Shown here: piece by piece, positions 1-5,862 of the stretch
Layout: every line of letters begins with the position of its first letter
How positions within the stretch are numbered: the stretch's first letter is position 1
Source of the DNA: Bacillota bacterium
GTDB lineage: Bacteria > Bacillota > Bacilli > Bacillales_B > DSM-18226
Assembly: GCA_021821235.1 (NCBI GenBank)
Contig: JAKACS010000157.1
Location: 1 to 7,099 of the forward strand
Direction of reading: 5' to 3'
Length of the DNA stretch: 7,099 nucleotides
The notes under the pieces: model-generated
The model's database searches: none
The model's input: the letters and a program-made list of their open reading frames with translations, nothing else
What the model was told of the DNA's origin: nothing
Program-made: the position numbers and the translations under genes

Positions 1-1
1 A

Positions 2-82
2 AAAAAATTTCGAGATAACTGGCTGTTTGTCGTGCGTACCGGAAAGGTGCGCTATTTTTTATATTTCGGGCTTACAATATAG
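2..82 (+). CDS. C-terminal tail of a protein entering from the left edge (partial, unidentified)
   Basis: An open frame runs from the window edge to a TAG at 80-82 and encodes 26 residues, ending in ...RYFLYFGLTI. The tail is basic and aromatic (Lys/Arg with Trp, Phe, Tyr). It converges on the glycosyltransferase gene that ends 21 bases further on, so the frame is compatible with the end of a neighbouring cell-surface or glycosyltransferase gene. The frame is short enough to arise by chance and there is no domain to recognise; no function is assigned. A weak GGCT/AGCC hairpin (69-72 with 81-84) lies over its end, but no convincing terminator is visible before the convergent gene. Confidence 0.35.
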   Translation, partial: KKFRDNWLFVVRTGKVRYFLYFGLTI

Positions 83-103
83 CCGTGGCTTTCGCTTTCT
101 TTG

Positions 104-1027
104 TTAATACCGATTAATGGCGTAGAGCCATCTAAAAAGAATAGTATCTCTTTGGTTTTGTCTATACAAGGGGGATGTTGCTGCGTAGGAAACCCTTCCC
201 AATAATGTATTGCGTTTATATAAAAAGTCTTCGATCAGTTTCCTCTTTTTAGGATTTAAATCCTCTTTAAATAAAGTATAAAATTCCTCCGCCTGCTGTG
301 TATATGGTTTGCGTCGTCCCTCCTTTTTAAAGTTTTTATATCGAACGATTGCACTCTTTACTTTATTGTCTGCCATACCTAATGTATTAGAAGAATGCTG
401 ACGGTACAACAAATGGGATTCTTCATCATATATGACTTTACCAAGGCCAGTACCTAATAAGTAGAACCAAGAATCATGCATTGTAACATTTTCCTTGTTC
501 GGAACATGTGTTTTAAAAAGCTCAAGCATCGTTTTGTTAAAAAAAATGGTGCATCCGGTAGCAATGTTTTGAATCAATGCATTTTCAAACCCAACTCCAC
601 TTGGTGGAACAGGAGATTGCTTTAACAAATTAAGTTTCTCATCCACAATATCTAATCTTGAAAAATATAAAAGCGGGATGGCTGAATCTTCTTTTTCCAA
701 TAATCGAATAGCTCTTAAAACTTTAGATGGCTTCCAAACATCATCTTGGTCACAAAAAGCAAAAAAATCATCATTCACATTTGCCTTTAATACTAATTCA
801 AAAAAACTAGATATAACTCCTTTGTTTTCGCCTTTCAGAAAAGTAATATTTGGATAGTTTTGACTGTATTCTTCAATAATGGAAACCGTCCCGTCTTTAG
901 ATCCATCGTCCCGAATGAAGATTTCTAATTCCAAGTTTTCACGGTACTGTTGAAGTAAACTGTCTATTTGCTGCTCTATATATTTTTCACCGTTATAAGT
1001 GGACATTAATACTTGAACCTTGCTCAC
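104..1027 (-). CDS. Family 2 glycosyltransferase (rhamnosyltransferase-like)
   Basis: This 307-residue protein has the GT-A fold signatures of GT2 enzymes, which move a sugar from a nucleotide-sugar donor to a growing surface polysaccharide or wall glycopolymer at the cytoplasmic face of the membrane. Seen: STYNGEKYIEQQ near residues 9-20, the nucleotide-binding DDGSKDGT at 40-47, the metal-binding CDQDDVW at 92-98, and a HDSW motif at 184-187 as in rhamnosyltransferase-type GT2 proteins. There is no membrane segment. The start is GTG at 1027, chosen because AGGAG (on + CTCCT, 1037-1041) sits 9 bases upstream and translation begins SKVQVLMSTYNG, which fits the family N-terminus. The length is ordinary for the family. 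The gene is AT-rich, as polysaccharide genes often are, and divergent from tagU. Donor and acceptor cannot be told from sequence; the rhamnosyl label is only the nearest family resemblance. Confidence 0.9.
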   Translation of the reverse strand: MSKVQVLMSTYNGEKYIEQQIDSLLQQYRENLELEIFIRDDGSKDGTVSIIEEYSQNYPNITFLKGENKGVISSFFELVLKANVNDDFFAFCDQDDVWKPSKVLRAIRLLEKEDSAIPLLYFSRLDIVDEKLNLLKQSPVPPSGVGFENALIQNIATGCTIFFNKTMLELFKTHVPNKENVTMHDSWFYLLGTGLGKVIYDEESHLLYRQHSSNTLGMADNKVKSAIVRYKNFKKEGRRKPYTQQAEEFYTLFKEDLNPKKRKLIEDFLYKRNTLLGRVSYAATSPLYRQNQRDTILFRWLYAINRY

Positions 1028-1064
1028 TATTTTTTGCTCCTATCGCAATTGATTTTGCATAATA

Positions 1065-1094
1065 AAAAATGTACCACGAATAAGATACATTTTT
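1065..1094. repeat. AT-rich inverted repeat in the glycosyltransferase leader
   Basis: AAAAATGTA (1065-1073) and TACATTTTT (1086-1094) are a perfect 9-bp inverted repeat around a 12-base spacer. Both arms extend outwards as AATA.../...TATT with one extra A in the left arm. It lies between two divergent genes, so it does not end any gene. If the proposed upstream promoter is used, it falls in the 5' leader of the glycosyltransferase mRNA. It could be a regulator site or a weak RNA hairpin; base composition makes chance a real possibility. Confidence 0.45.
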
Positions 1095-1109
1095 ATTTTT
1101 CCCTATTCT

Positions 1110-1138
1110 ATTATTCAATTATTAAGTAGGAAAATCAA
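1110..1138 (-). promoter_or_regulatory. Candidate sigma-A promoter of the glycosyltransferase gene
   Basis: On the minus strand TTGATT (1138-1133) and AATAAT (1115-1110) are separated by 17 bases, 4/6 and 5/6 matches to the sigma-A hexamers. The start would be near 1103, giving a leader of about 75 bases that contains the inverted repeat at 1065-1094. The region is very AT-rich and other hexamer pairs can be drawn, so this is only the best candidate. Confidence 0.3.
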
Positions 1139-1232
1139 ATAAACAAGTCGAACAAAAGAAAACAAACTTAACTTTAACGATGTAAATTTCAGTAAATTGA
1201 TTAGTCACATTCTTTTTTAATAAAAAATTCTA

Positions 1233-1261
1233 TATCAACTGACATGACTTTCTGTTATGAT
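1233..1261 (+). promoter_or_regulatory. Candidate extended -10 promoter of tagU
   Basis: TATGAT (1256-1261) is preceded by TG at 1253-1254, making an extended -10 element (TGT-TATGAT). The -35 at the 17-base position, TATCAA (1233-1238), is poor, which is tolerated in extended -10 promoters. The start would be near 1268, about 34 bases before the tagU start codon. No sigma-X, sigma-M or sigma-W type element could be recognised, although lytR/tagU genes in Bacillus can have such extra promoters. Confidence 0.35.
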
Positions 1262-1301
1262 TAATGAGTTCAAATTTTTGTAAATCCATGGAGGCTCAAA
1301 A

Positions 1302-2234
1302 ATGAGAGCAAGTCAAAGGAAGAGAAAGCGGATCTGGCTGCGGGTAACGGGGGTTATCCTGTTGCTTATCGTGATTGCAGGCGGGGCGTATGCTTTTTCC
1401 GTTTACAAATCGGTCAAAGACACGGTGGCAACGATGAATCAGCCGATTGATCGCAAGCAGTCAGCGAAGCGGACAGAACCTGTTGCATTGACGAAGAAAC
1501 AGCCATTTTCCGTGTTGATGCTTGGAGTAGATCAGCGGCCTGGTGACAAGGGTCGGTCTGATACGATCATTGTTTTAACTGTCAATCCGAATAATAAGTC
1601 GGTGAAAATGCTCAGCATTCCAAGGGATACCCGGACTGAAATTGTTGGAAAAGGCACATTGGATAAAATTAATCACGCCTATGCATTTGGTGATATTCCA
1701 ATGGCAATGGATACGGTTGAGAAGTTTCTCGATATTCCAATTGATTATTATATGAAAATCAATATGGAGGGCTTTAAAGATATTGTTAATGCTGTTGGCG
1801 GCGTGACGGTGCAAAACGATCTTGCTTTTTCGAATGGCGGTTACCAATTCCCTCTAGGGGAGATCACCTTAAACGGAGATAAGGCTTTAAGCTATACACG
1901 GATGCGTTATGACGATCCGCGTGGTGATTTTGGCCGTGAGGAACGGCAGCGAATGATCATTCAGGCCATTCTTAAAAAAGGGGCAAGTGTCTCCTCCCTT
2001 ACAAACTATAACAGTATTCTTCAAGCGATTGGAAAGAACGTAAAAACGAATGTAACGTTTGATGAAATGGTTGATATTCAGAAAAACTACAAAGATGCCG
2101 CAAGCAATGTTCAACAAATGCAAATCAAAGGAACCGGGACAAAGATCAATAAGATCTATTATTTATTAATTGCTCCGGAAGAACAAAAACGGGTGCAGGA
2201 TGAATTAAAGGCCCAATTGGAATTGAATAAATAA
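1302..2234 (+). CDS. tagU: LytR-CpsA-Psr family wall teichoic acid ligase (TagU-like)
   Basis: LCP enzymes act on the outer face of the membrane and transfer teichoic acid or other anionic polymers from the undecaprenyl-phosphate carrier to peptidoglycan. The 310-residue protein has a basic N-terminus, one membrane segment at about 12-32 and an extracellular LCP domain from about 68. Visible family residues: LMLGVDQR (73-79), GRSDT (84-88), SIPRDTR (105-111), KINHAYAF (122-129), YTRMRYDDPRGDFGREERQR (198-217). These supply the Arg and Asp residues that bind pyrophosphate and metal. Length and the KGTGTKINKIYY segment near the C-terminus match Bacillus TagU (formerly LytR) closely. The ATG has GGAGG (1290-1294) 7 bases upstream. 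It is monocistronic, with its own terminator directly after the stop, and divergent from a glycosyltransferase, consistent with a wall-polymer locus. Bacilli carry several LCP paralogues, so the exact paralogue is likely but not proven. Confidence 0.92.
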   Translation: MRASQRKRKRIWLRVTGVILLLIVIAGGAYAFSVYKSVKDTVATMNQPIDRKQSAKRTEPVALTKKQPFSVLMLGVDQRPGDKGRSDTIIVLTVNPNNKSVKMLSIPRDTRTEIVGKGTLDKINHAYAFGDIPMAMDTVEKFLDIPIDYYMKINMEGFKDIVNAVGGVTVQNDLAFSNGGYQFPLGEITLNGDKALSYTRMRYDDPRGDFGREERQRMIIQAILKKGASVSSLTNYNSILQAIGKNVKTNVTFDEMVDIQKNYKDAASNVQQMQIKGTGTKINKIYYLLIAPEEQKRVQDELKAQLELNK

Positions 2235-2241
2235 TTTGAGA

Positions 2242-2275
2242 AGTTGATTGGCTATGATTGCCGATCAGCTTTTTT
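2242..2275 (+). terminator. Rho-independent terminator of tagU
   Basis: An 11-bp stem with two G-U pairs, AGTTGATTGGC (2242-2252) with GCCGATCAGCT (2260-2270), and a 7-base loop, is followed by a T run (2270-2275). It lies just after the tagU stop and just before the end of the convergent comM gene. The minus-strand side lacks a clean T run, so it appears to serve tagU mainly. Confidence 0.85.
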
Positions 2276-2277
2276 AT

Positions 2278-3807
2278 TTATACTTCCATTAACATTGATT
2301 TCCCTGTTTTAAACTGATTAGGGCTATGGAGATTGATTGCTTCCCACAGGTTTTGATCGGTGATGGTATCACGTTGCTCTATATCTGCAATGGTACGCGC
2401 CAAGCGGAAAATTTTTATTTGGGCTCGGATGCTTAAGCCTTGTTTTTGAGCAAGCCTTTGCAAAAGAAGCTCTTGACTGTAGGACAGGGGAGAGCTTTTT
2501 AGTAAACGATCATAGGAAATGCGGCTGTTCGTTATCTCTTTTCCATATCGACAATATTGTCTTTCTCTTGCTTTTCTTACCCTTTCTCGGATGGTTTCGG
2601 AAGATTCTTGCGGGACTTTTGACTGGTTCTCTATGCTTTCAGTATCCATTTTCAAAAAAATATCAAAACGGTCTCGTATGGGTCCTGACAGTTTGTTTTG
2701 ATAGGCAACTACTTGATTTTTTGAACAAGTGCAGTAATGGGTTTTCGAACCATTGTATCCGCATGGACATGGGTTCATTGCGCCTATCAGAATAAAAGAT
2801 GAAGGATACGTTACGGTTGAGTGAACTCTGCTGATGGTAACTTTTTCTGCTTCCAATGGCTGGCGAAGCATTTCGAGGGTTTTTTTCGGAAATTCAGCGA
2901 TTTCATCTAAAAACAGTACTCCATGGTGTGCAAGAGAGATTTCACCTGGTTTTGGATTTTGTCCTCCTCCAATAATCGAAACGGACGATGAGGAATGATG
3001 CGGACTCCGAAATGGCGGTGAAAATATAGATTCCAGCGGCCTCCCACTAATTTGGTAGATACTTAATAACTCAAGTCGCCTATCCGTTGAAAGCTCGGGG
3101 AGAATAGAAGGAAAACTTTCTGCAAGCATACTTTTGCCACAACCTGGTGAACCTGACATGAGAACATGATGCTCTCCTGCTGCTGCAATTTCTAAAGCGT
3201 GCTTTGTATCTGATTGGCCGATGATGTTTTGGAAATCAAGCTGATGGTGTAGTAAAGATTCTCGTTGGGGCTTTTTCAAAAGGGGCTGAGGAATTTTGTG
3301 GCCGTAGAGAAGATTTATTACATCTTGAAGATCACGGACAAAAACGAGCTCGAGTTCTTCTATATCAAGTAATGAAAAGCACTCATCATATGGCAAATAA
3401 AGCTTTTTAAAACCAAGTTTTTTTGCTGCAATGACCGCTGGCAGCATACTTTCAACAACATGCACACTTCCATCAAGGGAAAGAGCTCCAATAAAAGCGG
3501 CCGAATCGGGAATTTGTGGGTTTATCTCACCCAATTCCAGCAAAATAGCAATCGCTATAGGTAAATCAAACATTGGGCTATTTTTTCTTTGCTCTGCTGG
3601 AGACAGATTGATAATTAATTTTTGATGGCGGTGAAAAAACCCAAGGCCGTGGAAAGCCGCTGAAATTCTCTCTTTGGATTCCTTGACTGAAGCATCCGGC
3701 AAACCAACGATAACGATTGAATTCACTCCATTCACTGCCTCTACTTCTACTGAAACACGATAGCCTTCCATACCTTTTAAACCAATGCCTGTTACAGAGG
3801 ATGACAT
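2278..3807 (-). CDS. comM: YifB/ComM family Mg-chelatase-like AAA+ ATPase
   Basis: This 509-residue protein has the full family architecture: an N-terminal Lon-protease/S5-like ChlI domain (about 15-140), an AAA+ core with Walker A GSPGCGKS at 219-226 and Walker B VLFLDE at 297-302, the conserved SGPIRDRFD at 374-382, and a C-terminal Mg-chelatase domain. A CPC...CTC cluster (Cys347, 349, 359, 361) is the usual family metal-binding-like insert. In Gram-negative bacteria ComM is a hexameric helicase that drives branch migration during natural transformation; the role in Firmicutes is not established, so the symbol marks family membership only. The ATG at 3807 is chosen because translation starts at the family N-terminus; its SD is a modest GGTGAT a few bases upstream. 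It is a single-gene unit with an exact-consensus promoter, convergent with tagU. It appears intact. Confidence 0.9.
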   Translation of the reverse strand: MSSSVTGIGLKGMEGYRVSVEVEAVNGVNSIVIVGLPDASVKESKERISAAFHGLGFFHRHQKLIINLSPAEQRKNSPMFDLPIAIAILLELGEINPQIPDSAAFIGALSLDGSVHVVESMLPAVIAAKKLGFKKLYLPYDECFSLLDIEELELVFVRDLQDVINLLYGHKIPQPLLKKPQRESLLHHQLDFQNIIGQSDTKHALEIAAAGEHHVLMSGSPGCGKSMLAESFPSILPELSTDRRLELLSIYQISGRPLESIFSPPFRSPHHSSSSVSIIGGGQNPKPGEISLAHHGVLFLDEIAEFPKKTLEMLRQPLEAEKVTISRVHSTVTYPSSFILIGAMNPCPCGYNGSKTHYCTCSKNQVVAYQNKLSGPIRDRFDIFLKMDTESIENQSKVPQESSETIRERVRKARERQYCRYGKEITNSRISYDRLLKSSPLSYSQELLLQRLAQKQGLSIRAQIKIFRLARTIADIEQRDTITDQNLWEAINLHSPNQFKTGKSMLMEV

Positions 3808-3849
3808 GACATCACCAACTTTCGTTAATTAGAACCTATGTTCCCATTT

Positions 3850-3878
3850 ATTATAGTCTGTTCCGATCCTTCTGTCAA
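3850..3878 (-). promoter_or_regulatory. Exact-consensus sigma-A promoter of comM
   Basis: On the minus strand TTGACA (3878-3873) and TATAAT (3855-3850) are both perfect hexamers, with an optimal 17-base spacer. Transcription should start near 3843, giving a leader of about 36 bases. No operator-like repeat overlaps it, so it looks constitutive and strong. It is back to back with the sigma-D-type promoter at 3898-3923 without overlap. Confidence 0.85.
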
Positions 3879-3897
3879 AGAAAAGATAGAAGCTGCT

Positions 3898-3923
3898 GAA
3901 ATTTTCTTCGTTCTTGCCGATAT
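3898..3923 (+). promoter_or_regulatory. Sigma-D (flagellar/motility) type promoter ahead of riboswitch 1
   Basis: GCCGATAT (3916-3923) is an exact match to the Bacillus sigma-D -10 element. GAAA (3898-3901) sits 14 bases upstream, where TAAA is expected with a 14-16 base gap (3 of 4 match). The start would fall near 3930, about 20 bases before the riboswitch. A TATAAT also overlaps (3925-3930), but no sigma-A -35 lies at the right distance. The match implies co-expression with the motility/chemotaxis/autolysin regulon; this is inference from consensus only. Confidence 0.65.
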
Positions 3924-3950
3924 ATATAATTGTAGCTAGTTTATTTCAAA

Positions 3951-4024
3951 GGCAAAGTCACCAAAAGGTGATGACGCAAAGCTATAGGGGCCTCTGCTTT
4001 GATCAGCAAAGCCAGCCAGCTGCC
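3951..4024 (+). promoter_or_regulatory. Cyclic-di-GMP class I (GEMM-I) riboswitch 1
   Basis: The conserved GEMM-I elements occur in order: GGCAAA (3951-3956); a hairpin TCACC/GGTGA (3958-3962 with 3967-3971) with loop AAAA; the hallmark GACGCAAAGC (3973-3982); the TATAGGGGCC segment; a second hairpin GCTTTG/CAAAGC (3996-4001 with 4007-4012); and the closing CAGCCAGCTGCC (4013-4024). GGCA pairs with TGCC to close the domain. The G opening GGCAAA, which I align with Vc2 G20, is G and not the A of Geobacter cGAMP-type variants, so c-di-GMP is the expected ligand. The first hairpin loop is AAAA where GNRA (GAAA) is usual. No T-run terminator lies between it and the gene, and the ribosome binding site begins about 12 bases downstream, so translational control is more likely than attenuation. 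Confidence 0.88.
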
Positions 4025-4050
4025 ATCAAACGATAAAGGAGAAATGCTTG

Positions 4051-4188
4051 ATGTCGATGAACTACGGACTTACACCAGAAGAGATGCTGAAGAGGAAAAA
4101 GCGAAATAAAGTGTTGCTGTATGCTTCTATATTTTTAGGAACGATTCTTTTCAGTGCCATTGTAACCATTTTGGCCAATAAACTATAG
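4051..4188 (+). CDS. 45-aa single-pass membrane protein controlled by riboswitch 1
   Basis: A short gene with AAAGGAGA (4035-4042) and 9 bases between GGAG and ATG encodes 45 residues. The N-terminus, MSMNYGLTPEEMLKRKKRNK, is hydrophilic and strongly basic just before the membrane. Residues 21-42 form one membrane helix (VLLYASIFLGTILFSAIVTI and on), ending in ANKL. The basic side predicts N-terminus in, C-terminus out. I do not recognise the family. Position supports reality: sigma-D-type promoter, GEMM-I riboswitch, perfect SD, one small gene, then a strong terminator, so the whole transcript seems built to make this peptide under c-di-GMP and motility control. A membrane-bound modulator of motility, sessility or wall functions is a guess. 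An ATG at 4044 in another frame is too close to the SD to be the start. Confidence 0.8.
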   Translation: MSMNYGLTPEEMLKRKKRNKVLLYASIFLGTILFSAIVTILANKL

Positions 4189-4192
4189 TTAC

Positions 4193-4227
4193 GAACAGAC
4201 CCCCCATTCGCGGGTCTGTTCTTTTTT
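4193..4227 (+). terminator. Strong terminator after the 45-aa gene
   Basis: A perfect 10-bp stem GAACAGACCC (4193-4202) with GGGTCTGTTC (4212-4221) and a 9-base loop is followed by TTTTTT (4222-4227). It starts 5 bases after the stop codon, separating the riboswitch 1 transcript from the hydrolase gene downstream. Confidence 0.95.
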
Positions 4228-4291
4228 GGTTTATTTTCTGCTTTATGCGGTTAAACTACCATAAACACGTTGAACGGATTTGAGGATAACA

Positions 4292-5044
4292 ATGAAAGCT
4301 TTTTCGATTTTTACGATTATGGTCGCTGCCGTTACCATGCTGGTGTTTGCCGCCCTGCAGCAGCATGTGCGGATCAATCGAACGACTGCTACAGGACTTT
4401 CAAACTGGGAAGGCCGCAATTGGTATGCGATTGGTGACAGTATTACGTATGCCAACCAGTATCAAAAGATTGTGAAACACGCGCTGGGGATGAAATCTGT
4501 TACAACCGATGCGATTCCTGGTCAATCCATAAGGACAATGGCTGATCGGGTGACGAAAGAAACGTTAAAGCAAATTGACTTAATTACTGTTTTCGGTGGA
4601 ACGAATGACTATGGGCGAAACACGCCGCTTGGAATGCCTGATGATTCTCCAGAATCGCCAACCTTTTACGGCTATGTTAAAAAAACAATTGAAAAACTAA
4701 ATGCGGTGAAACCAAACAAGGCGAACCTCGTTTTTATTACGCCATTAAAGAGAGGATCGTTTAAAAATCAGCCGGTTTATCCCGGTGCGAATCAAACAGG
4801 GGCAAGACTGGAAGATTATGTGAGCGCGATTGAAGCGGTGTGTGCGGAAAATCAAATTCCGGTCATTGACCTATTTCATCATAGCGGGCTGGAGCCGGGG
4901 AATTTAACAAAATATACAAAAGATAATCTGCATCCGAATGCAGCTGGGTACCGCAAGCTTTCAAAAGTCGTTGTTACCAGATTAAAAGTGTTAAAACCGT
5001 CTGCTGCAAAAGAATCTTCGTCTACCGTTTTACAAAACCGATAG
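4292..5044 (+). CDS. Secreted or membrane-anchored SGNH/GDSL hydrolase
   Basis: SGNH hydrolases are Ser-His esterases/lipases that remove acyl or acetyl groups; the substrate here is unknown, with wall polysaccharide, lipid or peptidoglycan esters as possibilities. The 250-residue protein shows all four blocks: GDSI with nucleophile Ser50, Gly77 in AIPGQS, GGTND with Asn105, and the DNLHPN motif with Asp211 and His214. An N-terminal hydrophobic segment (about 4-22) preceded by a single Lys acts as signal peptide or anchor, so the enzyme works outside the membrane. ATG 4292 is preferred over the in-frame TTG at 4280 because GAGGA (4282-4286) lies 5 bases before the ATG and overlaps the TTG. 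It stands alone between the 4193-4227 terminator and a convergent EAL gene. The region 4228-4291 shows no promoter I would defend. Confidence 0.88.
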   Translation: MKAFSIFTIMVAAVTMLVFAALQQHVRINRTTATGLSNWEGRNWYAIGDSITYANQYQKIVKHALGMKSVTTDAIPGQSIRTMADRVTKETLKQIDLITVFGGTNDYGRNTPLGMPDDSPESPTFYGYVKKTIEKLNAVKPNKANLVFITPLKRGSFKNQPVYPGANQTGARLEDYVSAIEAVCAENQIPVIDLFHHSGLEPGNLTKYTKDNLHPNAAGYRKLSKVVVTRLKVLKPSAAKESSSTVLQNR

Positions 5045-5057
5045 AAAAAGCGGTTTT
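5034..5057. terminator. Possible bidirectional terminator between the hydrolase and EAL genes
   Basis: AAAACCG (5034-5040) and CGGTTTT (5051-5057) form a perfect 7-bp stem with a 10-base loop overlapping the hydrolase stop codon. The T run is part of the stem on either strand and what follows is not T-rich, so efficiency is uncertain. A second weak AT stem, AATGAA (5066-5071) with TTCATT (5096-5101) followed by TTT, could add to + strand termination. Confidence 0.3.
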
Positions 5058-5102
5058 GGTCTGTTAATGAAAACGGGTTTACCAGCCAAATGAGGTTCAT
5101 TT

Positions 5103-5798
5103 TTAAAAAATCGGTTTTGGCATGGCGAGTAAATAGCCTTGGCAATAGTTCACACCAAGCGTTTGGGCGGTGTGGAGGTCTTTGGTTGTTTCGATTCCTT
5201 CGAGAATGATGGTTGTTTCGGTTCCATGAAAGTAATGAAGGAGCAGTTGGATCATTTTTTGCTTTTTGGAGCTTGCAGCCAAGTCGATGGAAAAGTAGCG
5301 GTCGAGCTTGATAAAATCGGGTTCGAGTTCGATCATCAGGCTAAGGGAGGACCAGCCCATGCCGACATCGTCCATGGCGATCTGAAAGCCACAGGTTTTC
5401 AGGTAATGAATTCTTTCTTTGAGGAGGTTTAAATCTGTCGTTTTCTCGGTTTCAATGATTTCGAAAACGATTTTTTGCGCGGAATTTGGGAATTCTTCCA
5501 ACAAGTTTCGAATAAACGATTGGAATTCTTTATGGAGGATCGTAGACGGGTAAATATTTACAAACGCATACCCGTTAAGCGTAAGATGTGTAAACCGGGC
5601 ACGCAATGATGTATAGATCGATTTTGTATCCAATTCAAATAATTGGTTTTTCTCTTTTGCCATTTGGAAGATTTGCTCGGGATGTCCGTTTTTCGTTCGA
5701 AAAAGAAATTCAGCCCCCCATTCAAGCATGTCTTCTACGCGATAAAGAGGTTGGTAGGAGTGAGAGAATGCTGTTTTTTCAATTAGTTCGCGAATCAT
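5103..5798 (-). CDS. Stand-alone EAL domain protein, putative c-di-GMP phosphodiesterase
   Basis: EAL enzymes cut c-di-GMP to pGpG in the cytoplasm using two Mg or Mn ions. The 231-residue protein is just one EAL domain with no GGDEF, PAS or membrane segment. The catalytic and metal-binding set is present: EFL (the EAL position, Glu30), Asn81 in FVNIYP, Glu113 in VFEIIE, Asp143-Asp144 in AMDDVGMGWSSL (loop 6), Lys164 in FIKLDR, Glu200 in LEGIET, and Gln220 in CQGYLLAMP. The Thr of the usual E-x-T-E is Ile, and loop 6 differs mildly from DFGTGYSSL, so reduced activity or a binding-only role is possible. ATG 5798 is chosen because GAGGGG (5814-5809) lies 10 bases upstream; the longer frame to 5978 would overlap the VOC gene by 116 bases. 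It is last in the riboswitch 2 operon, 64 bases after the VOC gene. Confidence 0.88.
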   Translation of the reverse strand: MIRELIEKTAFSHSYQPLYRVEDMLEWGAEFLFRTKNGHPEQIFQMAKEKNQLFELDTKSIYTSLRARFTHLTLNGYAFVNIYPSTILHKEFQSFIRNLLEEFPNSAQKIVFEIIETEKTTDLNLLKERIHYLKTCGFQIAMDDVGMGWSSLSLMIELEPDFIKLDRYFSIDLAASSKKQKMIQLLLHYFHGTETTIILEGIETTKDLHTAQTLGVNYCQGYLLAMPKPIF

Positions 5799-5862
5799 TG
5801 GAATTCTTCCCCTCATTTTTTTTGCAAAGGTAGCCAGATACGTTTTTATGCTTTTGATGAAA

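Noticed and set aside
1575..2123. Open frames on the minus strand (1575-1847 and 1887-2123)
   Set aside because: They lie wholly opposite the well-supported tagU gene, show no domain and have no convincing ribosome binding site.
2519..3625. Plus-strand open frames at 2519-2701, 2568-2795 and 3431-3625
   Set aside because: They are antisense to the intact comM gene and have no protein-like features.
4044..4109. 21-codon frame from ATG 4044 overlapping the 45-aa gene
   Set aside because: Only 2 bases separate GGAG from this ATG; the ATG at 4051 has proper spacing and yields a plausible membrane protein.
4243..4455. Minus-strand open frame opposite the hydrolase signal peptide
   Set aside because: Antisense shadow of a complete SGNH hydrolase; no SD and no domain.
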